NCBI GenBank assembly: GCA_047605605.1
Contig: JASGFG010000004.1
Coordinates: 1-64,000 of the forward strand
Source of the DNA: JAATGA01 sp047605605
Lineage (GTDB): Bacteria > Pseudomonadota > Alphaproteobacteria > Rhodobacterales > Rhodobacteraceae
Length of the DNA stretch: 64,000 nt
Direction: 5' to 3'
Made by a program: the position numbers and the translations under genes. This document shows, piece by piece, positions 9,039-18,319 of the stretch. Under the pieces are notes generated by a model, which saw only the letters and a list, made by a program, of their open reading frames with translations, was not told the DNA's origin and searched no databases. Numbering within the stretch: the stretch's first letter is position 1; the number at the start of each line of letters is the position of its first letter.

Positions 9039-10864
9039 CAGAATGCCTGCCCCAGACCCACATAAAGCTGCACGCCGTCGCCGGTATCGCCGCCCACGGG
9101 GGCGGCCACGTCCAGACGGATCGGGCCAAAGCCGGTGTAATATCGCAGACCCAGACCCGCACCCGCGTGCCAGTCCTCATCCCCGAAATCGTCCAGTCCG
9201 ATCGACCCTATGTCGGCGAAACCGACGACACCGATGGTCCTGGTGATTTTGACCCGCGCCTCGACCGAGGCGCCGGCAAAGAAGCGCCCGCCGATGTCGA
9301 CCTCTTCGCCGCCGCGCATCACCTGCACCCCCAGAGATTGGTAGGGCTGGCCGCGCACCGTTCCGCCGCCGCCGGAATAGAACAGATAGTTCCGCGGCGT
9401 GCCCAGCAGGCTCGACCCGTAGATCGCCCCCAGTTGCAGCCGCCCGGCCAGCACAAAGCGGTTCTCGTCGCCGAAGCCGCGATAGGCGCGGCCATCGGCC
9501 GTCATGCGCAGGCCGGACTCGGTATCGCCCAGCCCGTAAAACGGCTTGGCCTCGGCATCGACGTAAAAGCCCCGGGCCGCGTCGACCTTGCTGTCGCGGG
9601 TGTCCCAGGTGGCGCCGATGGGCAGGGCGACGGCCTTGTAGGTGAAATTGCCCACGTCATCCTCGCCCTTGGCATATTCATAGCCAAGGCCGATCCGCCC
9701 GGTCAGCTGATCGGTGAAGATATGGGTGAAACCTATGCCCAGCGTGACCGTATCGGCCTTGTAGTCGGCCTCGTCCAGATGGGCGATCTTTGTTCCGAAG
9801 CTCATCGTCGTGTCGGGCGTCAGGGTCGCCGGCCGGTCGATGGTGACGCCAAGGCTGTAGTCCATGCCGCTGTCGGTGGCGCCGATGTTCGTCACCTCGC
9901 CCGAGACGGTCAGCCGCTCGGCCCCGCCCAGCAGGTTGCGGTGGATCCAGTTCACGCTGACCGTGCCGCCGTCGACCGTGCCCAGTTCCGCGCCAAAGCT
10001 GATGCGGCGGGGCTTTTCCTCGACCAGCGTGGCGGTGATGCCCAGAAGGTCGGGCCGGGTGACAGCCTCGTCCTCGGCCAGCGAGACGGATTTGAACACG
10101 CCCGTCCGGCGCAGGCGGTTGGCGACGGTTTCCAGCTCTTTCGGATCGAAGACCTCGCCCTCGGGGTAGCCTGCGATCTTCAGGATGCGGCGCAGCGACA
10201 TGCGCTCATACCCCTTGACGACCAGCGGGCCGAACCGCAGGCGCGGCCCCGGCCCCATGTAGATCTGCGCCGACAGCTTGTCGGTGCGGTGGTCGGCCGA
10301 CAGTTTCTGTTCCGTCACCTTCGCCTTGGCGAACCCTCTGGCCCGCCAGCCATCGACCGCCGCCGTCGCCGCCCCGGTGATCACGCCGCTTTCGGCGGGC
10401 TTGCCTGCGGCAAAGCCCTCGGGGATTTCGGTCCTGGGGGCCAGCGGGCCGATCTGCGCGCGCGAGAAGGTGAAGACCGGGCCGGGGTCGACCGTCACGC
10501 GGATCCTGCCGATGCGGGCCGGGGCATCCAGGGGCGCAATATCCGCCGCCTCGCGCCCGTCGACATAGACGTGGATCACCGCCGAATAGCGCCCCTTGGC
10601 ATAAAGCGCCGACAGAAGGCGGGCATATTCGGCCCGCGCCTCGGCAAAAAGATCCTGGGCCTTCTGATCCCTGGACGGCTTCAGCCCGGCCACGCCCGAA
10701 GCCGCGCGCAGATCCTTTTCCAGCGCCTTGTCGGTGGTCTGCACCTGGAATTCGACACCTTCCAGCGCCCGCCCGGCAGTGCCTGCCAGCATGGCCCCGC
10801 CCAGAAACGCGCCCAGAAAGCCCGTCCGCCGCCAGATCCCTTGCCGCACCCGAACACCCCCCAT
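9038..10864 (-). CDS. tamA: Autotransporter assembly factor TamA (BamA/Omp85 family)
   Basis: About 608 residues. Start at MGGVRVRQ gives a signal sequence (FLGAFLGGAMLAGTAGRA), then POTRA domains over about residues 40-270, then a 16-strand Omp85 barrel with GGGGTVRGQPYQSLG (the RGF/RGQ lid-loop motif of the family) and the terminal GLGQAF aromatic residue needed for BAM insertion. It partners with TamB downstream. The longer open frame upstream of 10864 has no signal-like start, so I placed the start internally. Confidence 0.93.
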   Translation of the reverse strand: MGGVRVRQGIWRRTGFLGAFLGGAMLAGTAGRALEGVEFQVQTTDKALEKDLRAASGVAGLKPSRDQKAQDLFAEARAEYARLLSALYAKGRYSAVIHVYVDGREAADIAPLDAPARIGRIRVTVDPGPVFTFSRAQIGPLAPRTEIPEGFAAGKPAESGVITGAATAAVDGWRARGFAKAKVTEQKLSADHRTDKLSAQIYMGPGPRLRFGPLVVKGYERMSLRRILKIAGYPEGEVFDPKELETVANRLRRTGVFKSVSLAEDEAVTRPDLLGITATLVEEKPRRISFGAELGTVDGGTVSVNWIHRNLLGGAERLTVSGEVTNIGATDSGMDYSLGVTIDRPATLTPDTTMSFGTKIAHLDEADYKADTVTLGIGFTHIFTDQLTGRIGLGYEYAKGEDDVGNFTYKAVALPIGATWDTRDSKVDAARGFYVDAEAKPFYGLGDTESGLRMTADGRAYRGFGDENRFVLAGRLQLGAIYGSSLLGTPRNYLFYSGGGGTVRGQPYQSLGVQVMRGGEEVDIGGRFFAGASVEARVKITRTIGVVGFADIGSIGLDDFGDEDWHAGAGLGLRYYTGFGPIRLDVAAPVGGDTGDGVQLYVGLGQAF

Positions 10865-10974
10865 CCTGTCACAGTCCAGACTATCGCAAGTAGGGCGGAA
10901 ATCGGCAATGCACAGGATGGACGATCCCCCAAGGAAATGCGGATTGTCGCCGCGCGGCGCACAAGCTGTTGCAG

Positions 10975-12234
10975 TCACGCTGCGGGGGCCAGCAACCCTT
11001 CGGTCACGACCGAAAGCGCCAGCGCCGCCGCCCCATGCGCCCAAAGCAGGTCGCCCCAGGCGTGGATTTCCACCGGCACCCGGCTGCGCCCGGTCTGGAT
11101 GGCCAGATTGTCCATCTCGGCCAAGGTCTCGTCGGCGTAAAGATAGTCATAGCGCATCCGTTCGCCCGACAGGATGATCAGCGCAGGGTCGAACAGGTTG
11201 ATCACATTCGACAATCCGACCGCCAGATAGCGCCCCGCCCGGCGAAAGATCGACCGCGCCGTGCCGTTCCCGGCCTTGGCATGATCGTAAAGCGTTTCCA
11301 GCAGCACATTGACCGGCTGGCCCTCGTGGTGGATCCAGTTCAGCGCGGTCGTCGCCTCGCGCGCCAGGGCATAGTCGGCCACATAGGCCTCCAGACAGCC
11401 GCGCTGGCCACAGCGGCAAAGCGCGCCGTCCAACTGCACCTTGGTATGGCCCAATTCCATCCCGATGCCCATCCCGCCGCGATAGATGCGGTGGTTCAGG
11501 ACATAGCCCATGCCCACCCCATGCTCGATCGTCACCACGGCGAAATCCGACAGCGCCCGCCCGGCCCCGAACCATAGTTCCGCCAGCGTCACAAGGTTCG
11601 CGTCATTGTCCACCGTCACCGGCAGGCCCAGCCGGTCCGAGGCCGCGCGAGCCAGCGCCACCCCGCGTTCGATCAGAACCGAGGACCAGTAGGCCACCCC
11701 CGACCCCATGTCGACGAAGCCCGGCACCCCCAGCCCCAAGGCGGCCAGATCGCCCCGCGCCATGCCCGCCTTGGCGCAAACCCGGTTCAAAAGCGTCTCT
11801 ATCGCGGCCAGAAGCTCTGGCAATGCCATCGGGCCGGGGGTGCGCGGGATCACGTCGTCGGCGATCAGGTTGCCGGCGAAATCGACGATGACGGCGGTAT
11901 GTTCGCGGTCCGACAGCTTCATCCCCGCCACGCGATAGGATGCCGCCCGCACGCCCAGTGCCACGGCGGGCCGCCCGCGGCCGGCCTCGCCCTCGCGCGG
12001 GGCGGCGACTTCCTCGATCAGCCCTGTCTCGATCAGTTCGGCCGAAAGCGTCGTGACCGAGGCGGGACTGATGCCCAGATCCTTGGCCAGTTGCACGCGC
12101 GGGATCAGCCCCGCCGCGCGAACCCTCTCGAATACCTGTTGGCGCAGGGGGCGCTGCGTCTCGGTCAGCGGCGGAATCACCGGGCCGACGCCGCGGCGCC
12201 CCTCTTCCGCATCTGGCACAGGTTTTCGCAACAT
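10975..12234 (-). CDS. xylR: ROK-family transcriptional regulator of xylose genes (XylR type)
   Basis: About 419 residues. N-terminal winged helix at about 30-85 (QQVFERVRAAG...LAKDLGISPASVTTLSAELI), then a ROK sugar-kinase-like domain with VDNDANLVTLAE and the zinc motif CRCGQRGCLEAYV. Divergent from xylF with a 203-bp intergenic region. ROK XylR proteins repress xylose genes and release DNA on binding the sugar; that role is inferred from family and position. Not related to E. coli AraC-type XylR. Confidence 0.88.
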   Translation of the reverse strand: MLRKPVPDAEEGRRGVGPVIPPLTETQRPLRQQVFERVRAAGLIPRVQLAKDLGISPASVTTLSAELIETGLIEEVAAPREGEAGRGRPAVALGVRAASYRVAGMKLSDREHTAVIVDFAGNLIADDVIPRTPGPMALPELLAAIETLLNRVCAKAGMARGDLAALGLGVPGFVDMGSGVAYWSSVLIERGVALARAASDRLGLPVTVDNDANLVTLAELWFGAGRALSDFAVVTIEHGVGMGYVLNHRIYRGGMGIGMELGHTKVQLDGALCRCGQRGCLEAYVADYALAREATTALNWIHHEGQPVNVLLETLYDHAKAGNGTARSIFRRAGRYLAVGLSNVINLFDPALIILSGERMRYDYLYADETLAEMDNLAIQTGRSRVPVEIHAWGDLLWAHGAAALALSVVTEGLLAPAA

Positions 12235-12437
12235 TTCTTCGATCCACGAACAAATTCGTCCCGCATTTGCGCTGCAATCGCCAAGTTATTGCTGCGTGGC
12301 GGCAAAATCTGCGTGGAAAGCGGGCATATTCAGTCTCACCCAACATTTTTATTTTGACAACTGAAATTATTAGCGTCAGCATTTTCGATATTCCGGCGAA
12401 TCTGCCGGGAAGCCGCATCCGACTTAGGGAGGTAAAG
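12235..12437. promoter_or_regulatory. xylR-xylF divergent intergenic region with promoter
   Basis: The 203-bp gap is AT-rich only near 12340-12385. A TTGACA at 12354-12359 is a good -35 box for xylF, followed by AT-rich sequence that could hold the -10 box and a ROK operator (imperfect symmetry between the T-rich 12346-12355 and GAAATTATTA at 12363-12372). A strong GGAGGTAAAG ribosome site precedes the xylF ATG at 12438. The operator is only a candidate. Confidence 0.45.
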
Positions 12438-13463
12438 ATGCGCAATGCCATTCTGGCCGCCGTCATTGCGACGGCCGGCTTTTCGTCCACAGCCCTTGCC
12501 GACGGGCTGAAGGTCGGGGTGTCCTGGTCGAACTTTCAGGAAGAACGCTGGAAGACCGACGAAAAGGCCATCAAGGAGGCGCTTGAAAAGGCCGGCGCCA
12601 CCTATATTTCCGCCGACGCGCAATCGTCTTCGGCGAAGCAGCTTTCGGATATCGAGGCGCTGATCGGCCAGGGCGCCAATGCGCTGATCATCCTGGGTCA
12701 GGACACCGCCGCCGTGGTGCCCGCCGTGCAGGCCGCCGCGGACGAAGGCATTCCGGTCGTGGCTTATGACCGCCTGATCGAAGATCCGCGCGCCTTTTAC
12801 CTGACCTTCGACAACGTCGAGGTCGGGCGGATGCAGGCGCGCGAGGTGTTCAAGGTCGCGCCCAAGGGCAATTATGTGATGATCAAGGGGTCGCCCACCG
12901 ACCCGAACGCCGACTTCCTGCGCGGCGGCCAGCAGGAGATCCTGCAAAAGGCCATCGACGCGGGCGACATCAAGATCGTGGGCGAGGCCTATACCGATGG
13001 CTGGCTGCCCGCGAACGCCCAAAAGAACATGGAACAGATCCTGACCGAGAACGACAACAAGGTGGATGCCGTCGTCGCCTCGAACGACGGGACCGCCGGG
13101 GGTGTCGTCGCCGCGCTGACCGCGCAGGGGATGCAGGGCTTGCCGGTTTCGGGGCAGGATGCCGATCATGCCGCGCTGAACCGCGTGGCGCTGGGCACGC
13201 AGACGGTTTCGGTCTGGAAGGATTCGCGCGAACTGGGCCGGAACGCCGCCGAAATCGCGCTGGCTCTGGCTGGCGGCAAGAAGCCCGAGGAAATCCCGAA
13301 CGTGGTCAAGTTCAAGACGCCGGGCGGGAACGAGATGAACTCGGTCTTCCTGACGCCGGTGCCCGTGACCAAAGACAACCTGTCGGTCGTCGTCGATGCG
13401 GGCTGGATTTCCAAGGACACGCTCTGCCAGGGCGTGACCAACGGTCCGGCCCCCTGCAACTGA
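12438..13463 (+). CDS. xylF: D-xylose ABC transporter, periplasmic binding protein
   Basis: About 341 residues, start at the ATG behind GGAGGTAAAG. Sec signal peptide of about 22 residues (ILAAVIATAGFSSTALA/DG). The mature part is a type 1 sugar-binding fold: KVGVSWSNFQEERW, AQSSSAKQLSDIEALI, VVAYDRLI, ASNDGTAGG, all XylF-like. It feeds xylose to XylH/XylG. First gene of xylFHGBA. A GC-rich stem-loop lies directly after the stop, which probably keeps this message more abundant than the permease message. Confidence 0.94.
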   Translation: MRNAILAAVIATAGFSSTALADGLKVGVSWSNFQEERWKTDEKAIKEALEKAGATYISADAQSSSAKQLSDIEALIGQGANALIILGQDTAAVVPAVQAAADEGIPVVAYDRLIEDPRAFYLTFDNVEVGRMQAREVFKVAPKGNYVMIKGSPTDPNADFLRGGQQEILQKAIDAGDIKIVGEAYTDGWLPANAQKNMEQILTENDNKVDAVVASNDGTAGGVVAALTAQGMQGLPVSGQDADHAALNRVALGTQTVSVWKDSRELGRNAAEIALALAGGKKPEEIPNVVKFKTPGGNEMNSVFLTPVPVTKDNLSVVVDAGWISKDTLCQGVTNGPAPCN

Positions 13464-13471
13464 TCCGATAC

Positions 13472-13500
13472 GGGCGGCCCTGTCACGGGGCCGCCCCTTT
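13472..13500 (+). terminator. Stem-loop between xylF and xylH
   Basis: GGGCGGCCC at 13472-13480 and GGGCCGCCC at 13488-13496 form a perfect 9-bp stem with a 7-base loop; only three T follow. Lack of a real U-tract suggests an mRNA-stabilising or attenuating hairpin that favours the binding protein over the permease. Confidence 0.7.
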
Positions 13501-13515
13501 CCGGCGAGGATTTCC

Positions 13516-14811
13516 ATGACCCAGACGGTCGCACCTCCCGCGCAGGCCCCCCGCAGCAAGCTGGCCGAACTGGAACTCGACATGCGCCTTCTGGGCATGA
13601 TCGGGGCCTTTGTTCTGGTCTGTCTTGCCTTCTGGGTGGTGACGGACGGCAAGTTCCTGTCGGCGCGCAACATCTTCAACCTGACGATCCAGACGGTTTC
13701 GGTGGCGATCATGGCCACGGGAATGGTGTTCATCATCGTCTGCCGCCATATCGACCTGTCGGTGGGGGCTATCCTTGCGCTGTCCTCGGCGGTGATGGGG
13801 GTGTTGCAGGTCAAGATCCTGCCGGTGATGCTGGGCCTTGGGCTGGGCCACCCAGCCATCGCGCCGCTGACCATGGTGGCGGGGCTGTGCGTGGGCACGC
13901 TGATCGGGGCGTTCAACGGCTGGCTGGTGGGGTATCAGCAGATCCCGGCCTTCATCGTCACGCTGGGCGGCCTGCTGATCTGGCGTTATGTCGGGTGGTA
14001 TATGACGGCCGGCCAGACCATCGCGCCGCTGGATGCGAACTTCCTGCTGTTCGGCGGGGCCGAGGGGACGCTGGGCGTCGCGATCAGCTGGATCGTCGCG
14101 CTGGCTGCCTGCGCCGCGACGCTGTGGGTGATGTGGGGCACGCGGCGGCGGAAACAGGGGCACGGGTTCCTGGTCCGTCCCGTCTGGGCCGAGGGCGTGA
14201 TGATGGCGCTGGCCTGCGGGGCGATCCTGGGGTTCGTGTCGATCCTGAACGCCTATCAGGTGCCCGCAGCGAAACTGAAACGCCTGTTCGACGCACGGGG
14301 CCAGGTAATGCCCGAGGGCTATACCGAAGGTTACGGCCTGCCAATTTCCGTGCTGATCCTGATTGTCGTCGCGGTGGCGATGACGGTGGTCGCGCGGCGC
14401 ACGCGGTTCGGGCGCTATATCTTTGCGACCGGCGGCAACCCCGATGCGGCGGAACTGTCGGGGATCAACACCCGGCTGCTGACGGTCAAGATCTTTGCCC
14501 TGATGGGATTCCTCTGCGGCCTGTCGGCGATCATCGCACAGGCCCGCCTGCAATCGCACCCGAACGACATCGGAACGCTGGACGAATTGCGCGTGATCGC
14601 GGCGGCCGTCATCGGCGGAACCGCGCTTTCGGGTGGAATAGGGACGATTTATGGCGCGATTCTTGGTGCCTTGATCATGCAAAGCCTGCAATCGGGCATG
14701 GCGATGGTGGGGGTTGACGCGCCCTTGCAGAACATCGTTGTCGGCGTGGTTCTGGTCTTCGCCGTCTGGATCGACATCCAGTATCGCAAACGTCTGGGGG
14801 TGCGGGCATGA
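13516..14811 (+). CDS. xylH: D-xylose ABC transporter, permease
   Basis: Integral membrane permease of 431 residues of the CUT2 BPD_transp_2 family. Motifs: ICRHIDLSVGAILALSSAVMG, GTLIGAFNGWLVG and AAVIGGTALSGGIGTIYGAILGAL. Longer than RbsC because of the extra central segment (about residues 175-270) seen in XylH proteins. Overlaps the start of xylG by four bases (ATGA). Forms the channel with XylG. Confidence 0.93.
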   Translation: MTQTVAPPAQAPRSKLAELELDMRLLGMIGAFVLVCLAFWVVTDGKFLSARNIFNLTIQTVSVAIMATGMVFIIVCRHIDLSVGAILALSSAVMGVLQVKILPVMLGLGLGHPAIAPLTMVAGLCVGTLIGAFNGWLVGYQQIPAFIVTLGGLLIWRYVGWYMTAGQTIAPLDANFLLFGGAEGTLGVAISWIVALAACAATLWVMWGTRRRKQGHGFLVRPVWAEGVMMALACGAILGFVSILNAYQVPAAKLKRLFDARGQVMPEGYTEGYGLPISVLILIVVAVAMTVVARRTRFGRYIFATGGNPDAAELSGINTRLLTVKIFALMGFLCGLSAIIAQARLQSHPNDIGTLDELRVIAAAVIGGTALSGGIGTIYGAILGALIMQSLQSGMAMVGVDAPLQNIVVGVVLVFAVWIDIQYRKRLGVRA

Positions 14812-15554
14812 CGCCGCTGGTTGAAATGCGCGACATCTCGATTTCCTTTGGCGGCATCAAGGCGGTCGATCATGTGTCGATCGACCTGCATCCGGGCGAG
14901 GTGGTGGGTCTGCTGGGCCATAACGGCGCGGGGAAATCGACGCTGATCAAATGCCTGTCCGGCGCCTATCAGGCCGATCAGGGTGAGATTTTCATCAACG
15001 GTGAAAAGGCCGAGATCCGGAACCCGCGCGACGCCCGCGCCCATAACATCGAGACGATCTATCAGACGCTGGCGCTGGCCGACAACCTGGACGCGGCATC
15101 GAACCTGTTCCTCGGTCGGGAACTGGTCACGCCCATGGGCCTGGTCGATGACAGCCGGATGGAGGCCGAGACGCGCAAGATCATGGCGCGGCTGAACCCC
15201 AACTTCCGCAAGTTCGCCGAGCCGGTAAAGGCCCTGTCCGGTGGCCAGCGCCAGTCGGTCGCCATCGCCCGCGCTGTCTATTTCAACGCCCGCATCCTGA
15301 TCATGGACGAACCGACCGCCGCCCTTGGCCCGCATGAGACGCAGATGGTGGCCGAACTGATCCAGGAGCTGAAGCGCGAGGGGCTGGGCATCTTCCTGAT
15401 CGAGCATGACATTCATGCAGTGATGAAGCTCTGCGACCGGGCCGTGGTGATGAAGAACGGCCAGCGGGTCGGCACCGTGAATGTGAAGGACGTGACCGAC
15501 GATGACATTCTTGGCATGATCATCCTTGGCAAGAAACCTTCGCAGGCGGTGTAA
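14808..15554 (+). CDS. xylG: D-xylose ABC transporter, single-domain ATPase
   Basis: ABC ATPase of 248 residues with one nucleotide-binding domain: Walker A GHNGAGKST, signature LSGGQRQSVAIAR, Walker B ILIMDEPTAALG, switch His in LIEHDIHAV. E. coli XylG has two fused domains; this one is half size and would work as a homodimer, as in other alphaproteobacterial xyl loci. It is closely similar to the L-galactose-locus ATPase at 23596-24366 (both begin MTPLVEM). Ends directly against the xylB start. Confidence 0.92.
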   Translation: MTPLVEMRDISISFGGIKAVDHVSIDLHPGEVVGLLGHNGAGKSTLIKCLSGAYQADQGEIFINGEKAEIRNPRDARAHNIETIYQTLALADNLDAASNLFLGRELVTPMGLVDDSRMEAETRKIMARLNPNFRKFAEPVKALSGGQRQSVAIARAVYFNARILIMDEPTAALGPHETQMVAELIQELKREGLGIFLIEHDIHAVMKLCDRAVVMKNGQRVGTVNVKDVTDDDILGMIILGKKPSQAV

Positions 15555-16991
15555 ATGTATATCGGACTTGATCTTGGAACCTCGGGGCTGAAAGGCATCC
15601 TGATCGACGACAGCCAGCGGGTGCTGGCCGAGGCGACGGCCCCCCTGACCGTTTCTCGGCCGCATGAAGGGTGGAGCGAACAGGCCCCCTCCGACTGGAT
15701 CGCGGCGGCCGAGGCGGTGATGGCGCAACTGGCGGCGCATGGCCTGTCCGGCGTGCGGGGCATCGGGCTGTCGGGGCAGATGCATGGGGCGACGCTGCTG
15801 GATGCGGCGGATGACGTGCTGCGCCCCTGCATCCTGTGGAACGACACCCGCGCGCATCTTGAGGCGGCGGAACTGGATGCCGACCCGCGATTCCGCGCGG
15901 TCACAGGGAATATCGTGTTCCCCGGATTCACTGCGCCGAAAATCGTCTGGGTGCAGCGGAACGAGCCGCAGATCGCCGCCCGGATCGCCAAGGTATTGCT
16001 GCCCAAGGACTATCTGCGCCTGTGGCTGACGGGTGATCATGTGGCGGAAATGTCCGATGCGGCGGGGACCAGTTGGCTGGATACCGGCGCGCGCGACTGG
16101 TCGGATGATCTGTTGGCCGCGACGGGTCTAAGCCGCGCGAACATGCCGCGTCTGGTGGAAGGATCGGCCGTTTCCGGCCATGTCAGAGACGTTCTGGCCT
16201 CTCGCTGGGGCCTGCCCAAGGGCGTGGTTGTCGCGGGCGGCGGGGGCGACAATGCCGCCTCAGGCGTGGGGGTCGGCGTGGTGCGGGCGGGCGATGCCTT
16301 TGTGTCGCTGGGCACCTCGGGCGTGCTGTTCGCGGCCAATGACGGCTATCGCCCCGATCCGGCGACGGCGGTCCATACCTTCTGCCACGCGCTGCCCGGC
16401 ACCTGGCACCAGATGGGGGTGATCCTGGCGGCGACCGATGCGCTGAACTGGTATGGCCGGTTCGTGGGGCAGGACGCGGCCACGCTGACCGGGGAACTGG
16501 GGGCATTGCAGGCGCCCGGAAAGCCCCTGTTCCTGCCCTATCTGGGGGGCGAGCGCACGCCGCTGAACGATGCCGCCATCCGTGGCGCCTTCCTTGGGCT
16601 GGAACACGCCACCGACCGGGCAGCAGGCACGCGGGCGGTGCTGGAGGGCGTGACCTTCGCCATCAAGGATTGCGCCGATGCGCTGGCCGCGACCGGAACC
16701 CGGATTGACCGGCTGCTGGCCGTGGGGGGCGGGTCGCGCTCGGATTACTGGCTGCGCGCCATTGCCACCGCGCTCAATTGCCCGGTCAGCCTGCCGGTCT
16801 CGGGTGATTTCGGCGGGGCATTCGGTGCGGCGCGGCTGGCCATCATGGCCGCCACCGGCGCGGGCGCGGAAATCGCCACGCCCCCCCGGATCGAACGGCA
16901 AATCGACCCTGACCTTGCCAAAACCGACGCATTCGCGGCGGGCCATGCCCGCTATCGCGCCGCACAAACCGCCATCAGGACACTGACATGA
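15555..16991 (+). CDS. xylB: Xylulokinase
   Basis: FGGY-family kinase of 478 residues that phosphorylates D-xylulose to xylulose 5-phosphate. YIGLDLGTSGLKGILID opens the ATPase fold, GLSGQMHGATLLD and CILWNDTRA are xylulokinase-type substrate motifs, and LLAVGGGSRSDYWLRAIA is the C-terminal adenosine motif. The ATG follows the xylG stop with no gap; the next gene overlaps by four bases. Function is firm from motif and operon. Confidence 0.95.
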   Translation: MYIGLDLGTSGLKGILIDDSQRVLAEATAPLTVSRPHEGWSEQAPSDWIAAAEAVMAQLAAHGLSGVRGIGLSGQMHGATLLDAADDVLRPCILWNDTRAHLEAAELDADPRFRAVTGNIVFPGFTAPKIVWVQRNEPQIAARIAKVLLPKDYLRLWLTGDHVAEMSDAAGTSWLDTGARDWSDDLLAATGLSRANMPRLVEGSAVSGHVRDVLASRWGLPKGVVVAGGGGDNAASGVGVGVVRAGDAFVSLGTSGVLFAANDGYRPDPATAVHTFCHALPGTWHQMGVILAATDALNWYGRFVGQDAATLTGELGALQAPGKPLFLPYLGGERTPLNDAAIRGAFLGLEHATDRAAGTRAVLEGVTFAIKDCADALAATGTRIDRLLAVGGGSRSDYWLRAIATALNCPVSLPVSGDFGGAFGAARLAIMAATGAGAEIATPPRIERQIDPDLAKTDAFAAGHARYRAAQTAIRTLT

Positions 16992-18289
16992 CCGACTTTT
17001 TCAAAGGCATCGCCCCCATCCGCTATGAGGGGCCGGACAGCGACAACGAATTCGCCTTTCACCACTACAACCCCGACGAGGTGATCCTGGGCAAGCGGAT
17101 GGAGGATCACCTGCGCTTTGCAGTGGCGTGGTGGCACAGCTTTGCCTGGCCCGGCGGCGACCCCTTCGGCGGGCAGACGCTCGACCGTCCGTGGTTCGGC
17201 TCGACCATGGATCTGGCAAAGCTGAAAACCGATGTGGCGTTCGAGCTGTTCGGCATCCTGAACGCGCCCTTCTACTGCTGGCACGACGCCGACATCCGCC
17301 CCGAAGGGGAAACCTTTGCCGAAAGCCGCCGCCGGCTGGAGGAGATCGTCGATTACATCGGCGAAAAACAGGCCACCTCGAACACGAAATGCCTGTGGGG
17401 CACGGCGAACATGTTCAGCCATCGGCGGTTCATGTCGGGCGCGGCGACCAACCCCGACCCCGAGGTCTTCGCCTATTCCGCCGCGACGGTGAAGGCCTGC
17501 CTCGATGCGACGCATAAACTCGGCGGGCAGAACTATGTCCTCTGGGGCGGGCGCGAGGGGTATGAGACGCTGCTGAACACCGACCTCAAGACCGAACGCC
17601 AGCACGCGGGCCGGTTCCTGCAAATGGTCTGTGAATATGCCGACAAGATCGGCTTCAAGGGCACGATCCTGATTGAGCCGAAACCGCAGGAGCCGTCGAA
17701 GCATCAGTATGATTACGACGTGGCGACGGTCTACGGGTTCCTGAAGGATTTCGGGCTGGAGGGCCGGGTGAAAACCAACGTCGAGCAGGGCCATGCCATC
17801 CTTGCCGGGCACAGCTTTGAACATGAGATCGCGCTGGCCTCGGCCCTTGGCATCTTCGGGTCCATCGACATGAATCGGAACGACTACCAGTCCGGCTGGG
17901 ACACCGACCAGTTCCCGAACAACCACGCCGAAAAGACGCTGGCCTTTTACGAGATCCTGCGGGCGGGCGGCTATACCACCGGCGGCACCAATTTCGACGC
18001 CAAGATCCGGCGCCAAAGCCTCGACCCCGAGGATCTGGTGCTGGCCCATGTCGGCGGGATGGACACCTGCGCCCGCGCGCTGAAATCCGCGGCGGCGATG
18101 TTTCAGGACGGCAAGTTGCAGGCGGCGGTGGACGAGCGTTATGCCGGGTGGAACAGCCCTCGCGCGCAAGGCTGGCTGAAGGGCGATCTGGCCACGGTGG
18201 CGGCGGCGGTGGAATCCGAAGCGATCGAGCCAGAACCCCGCTCGGGCCGGCAAGAGCGGCTGGAAAATCTGGTCAACCGTTACGTCTGA
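16988..18289 (+). CDS. xylA: Xylose isomerase
   Basis: Converts D-xylose to D-xylulose. 433 residues, a class II (long N-terminus) enzyme. FYCWHDADIRPEG holds the catalytic His, YVLWGGREGYETLLNTD and ILIEPKPQEPSKHQYDYD hold substrate and metal residues, and GHSFEHEIALA and SIDMNRND follow. Last gene of the xyl operon, followed by a strong terminator. With XylB it sends xylose into the pentose phosphate pathway. Confidence 0.96.
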   Translation: MTDFFKGIAPIRYEGPDSDNEFAFHHYNPDEVILGKRMEDHLRFAVAWWHSFAWPGGDPFGGQTLDRPWFGSTMDLAKLKTDVAFELFGILNAPFYCWHDADIRPEGETFAESRRRLEEIVDYIGEKQATSNTKCLWGTANMFSHRRFMSGAATNPDPEVFAYSAATVKACLDATHKLGGQNYVLWGGREGYETLLNTDLKTERQHAGRFLQMVCEYADKIGFKGTILIEPKPQEPSKHQYDYDVATVYGFLKDFGLEGRVKTNVEQGHAILAGHSFEHEIALASALGIFGSIDMNRNDYQSGWDTDQFPNNHAEKTLAFYEILRAGGYTTGGTNFDAKIRRQSLDPEDLVLAHVGGMDTCARALKSAAAMFQDGKLQAAVDERYAGWNSPRAQGWLKGDLATVAAAVESEAIEPEPRSGRQERLENLVNRYV

Positions 18290-18293
18290 TATG

Positions 18294-18319
18294 AAAAGGC
18301 CCCCGCTTGGGGGCCTTTT
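18294..18319. terminator. Bidirectional terminator between xylA and ubiG
   Basis: AAAAGGCCCCC-GCTT-GGGGGCCTTTTT forms an 11-bp stem with A-run on one side and T-run on the other, so it can end both the xyl operon (+) and ubiG (-), whose stop is at 18320. Confidence 0.9.
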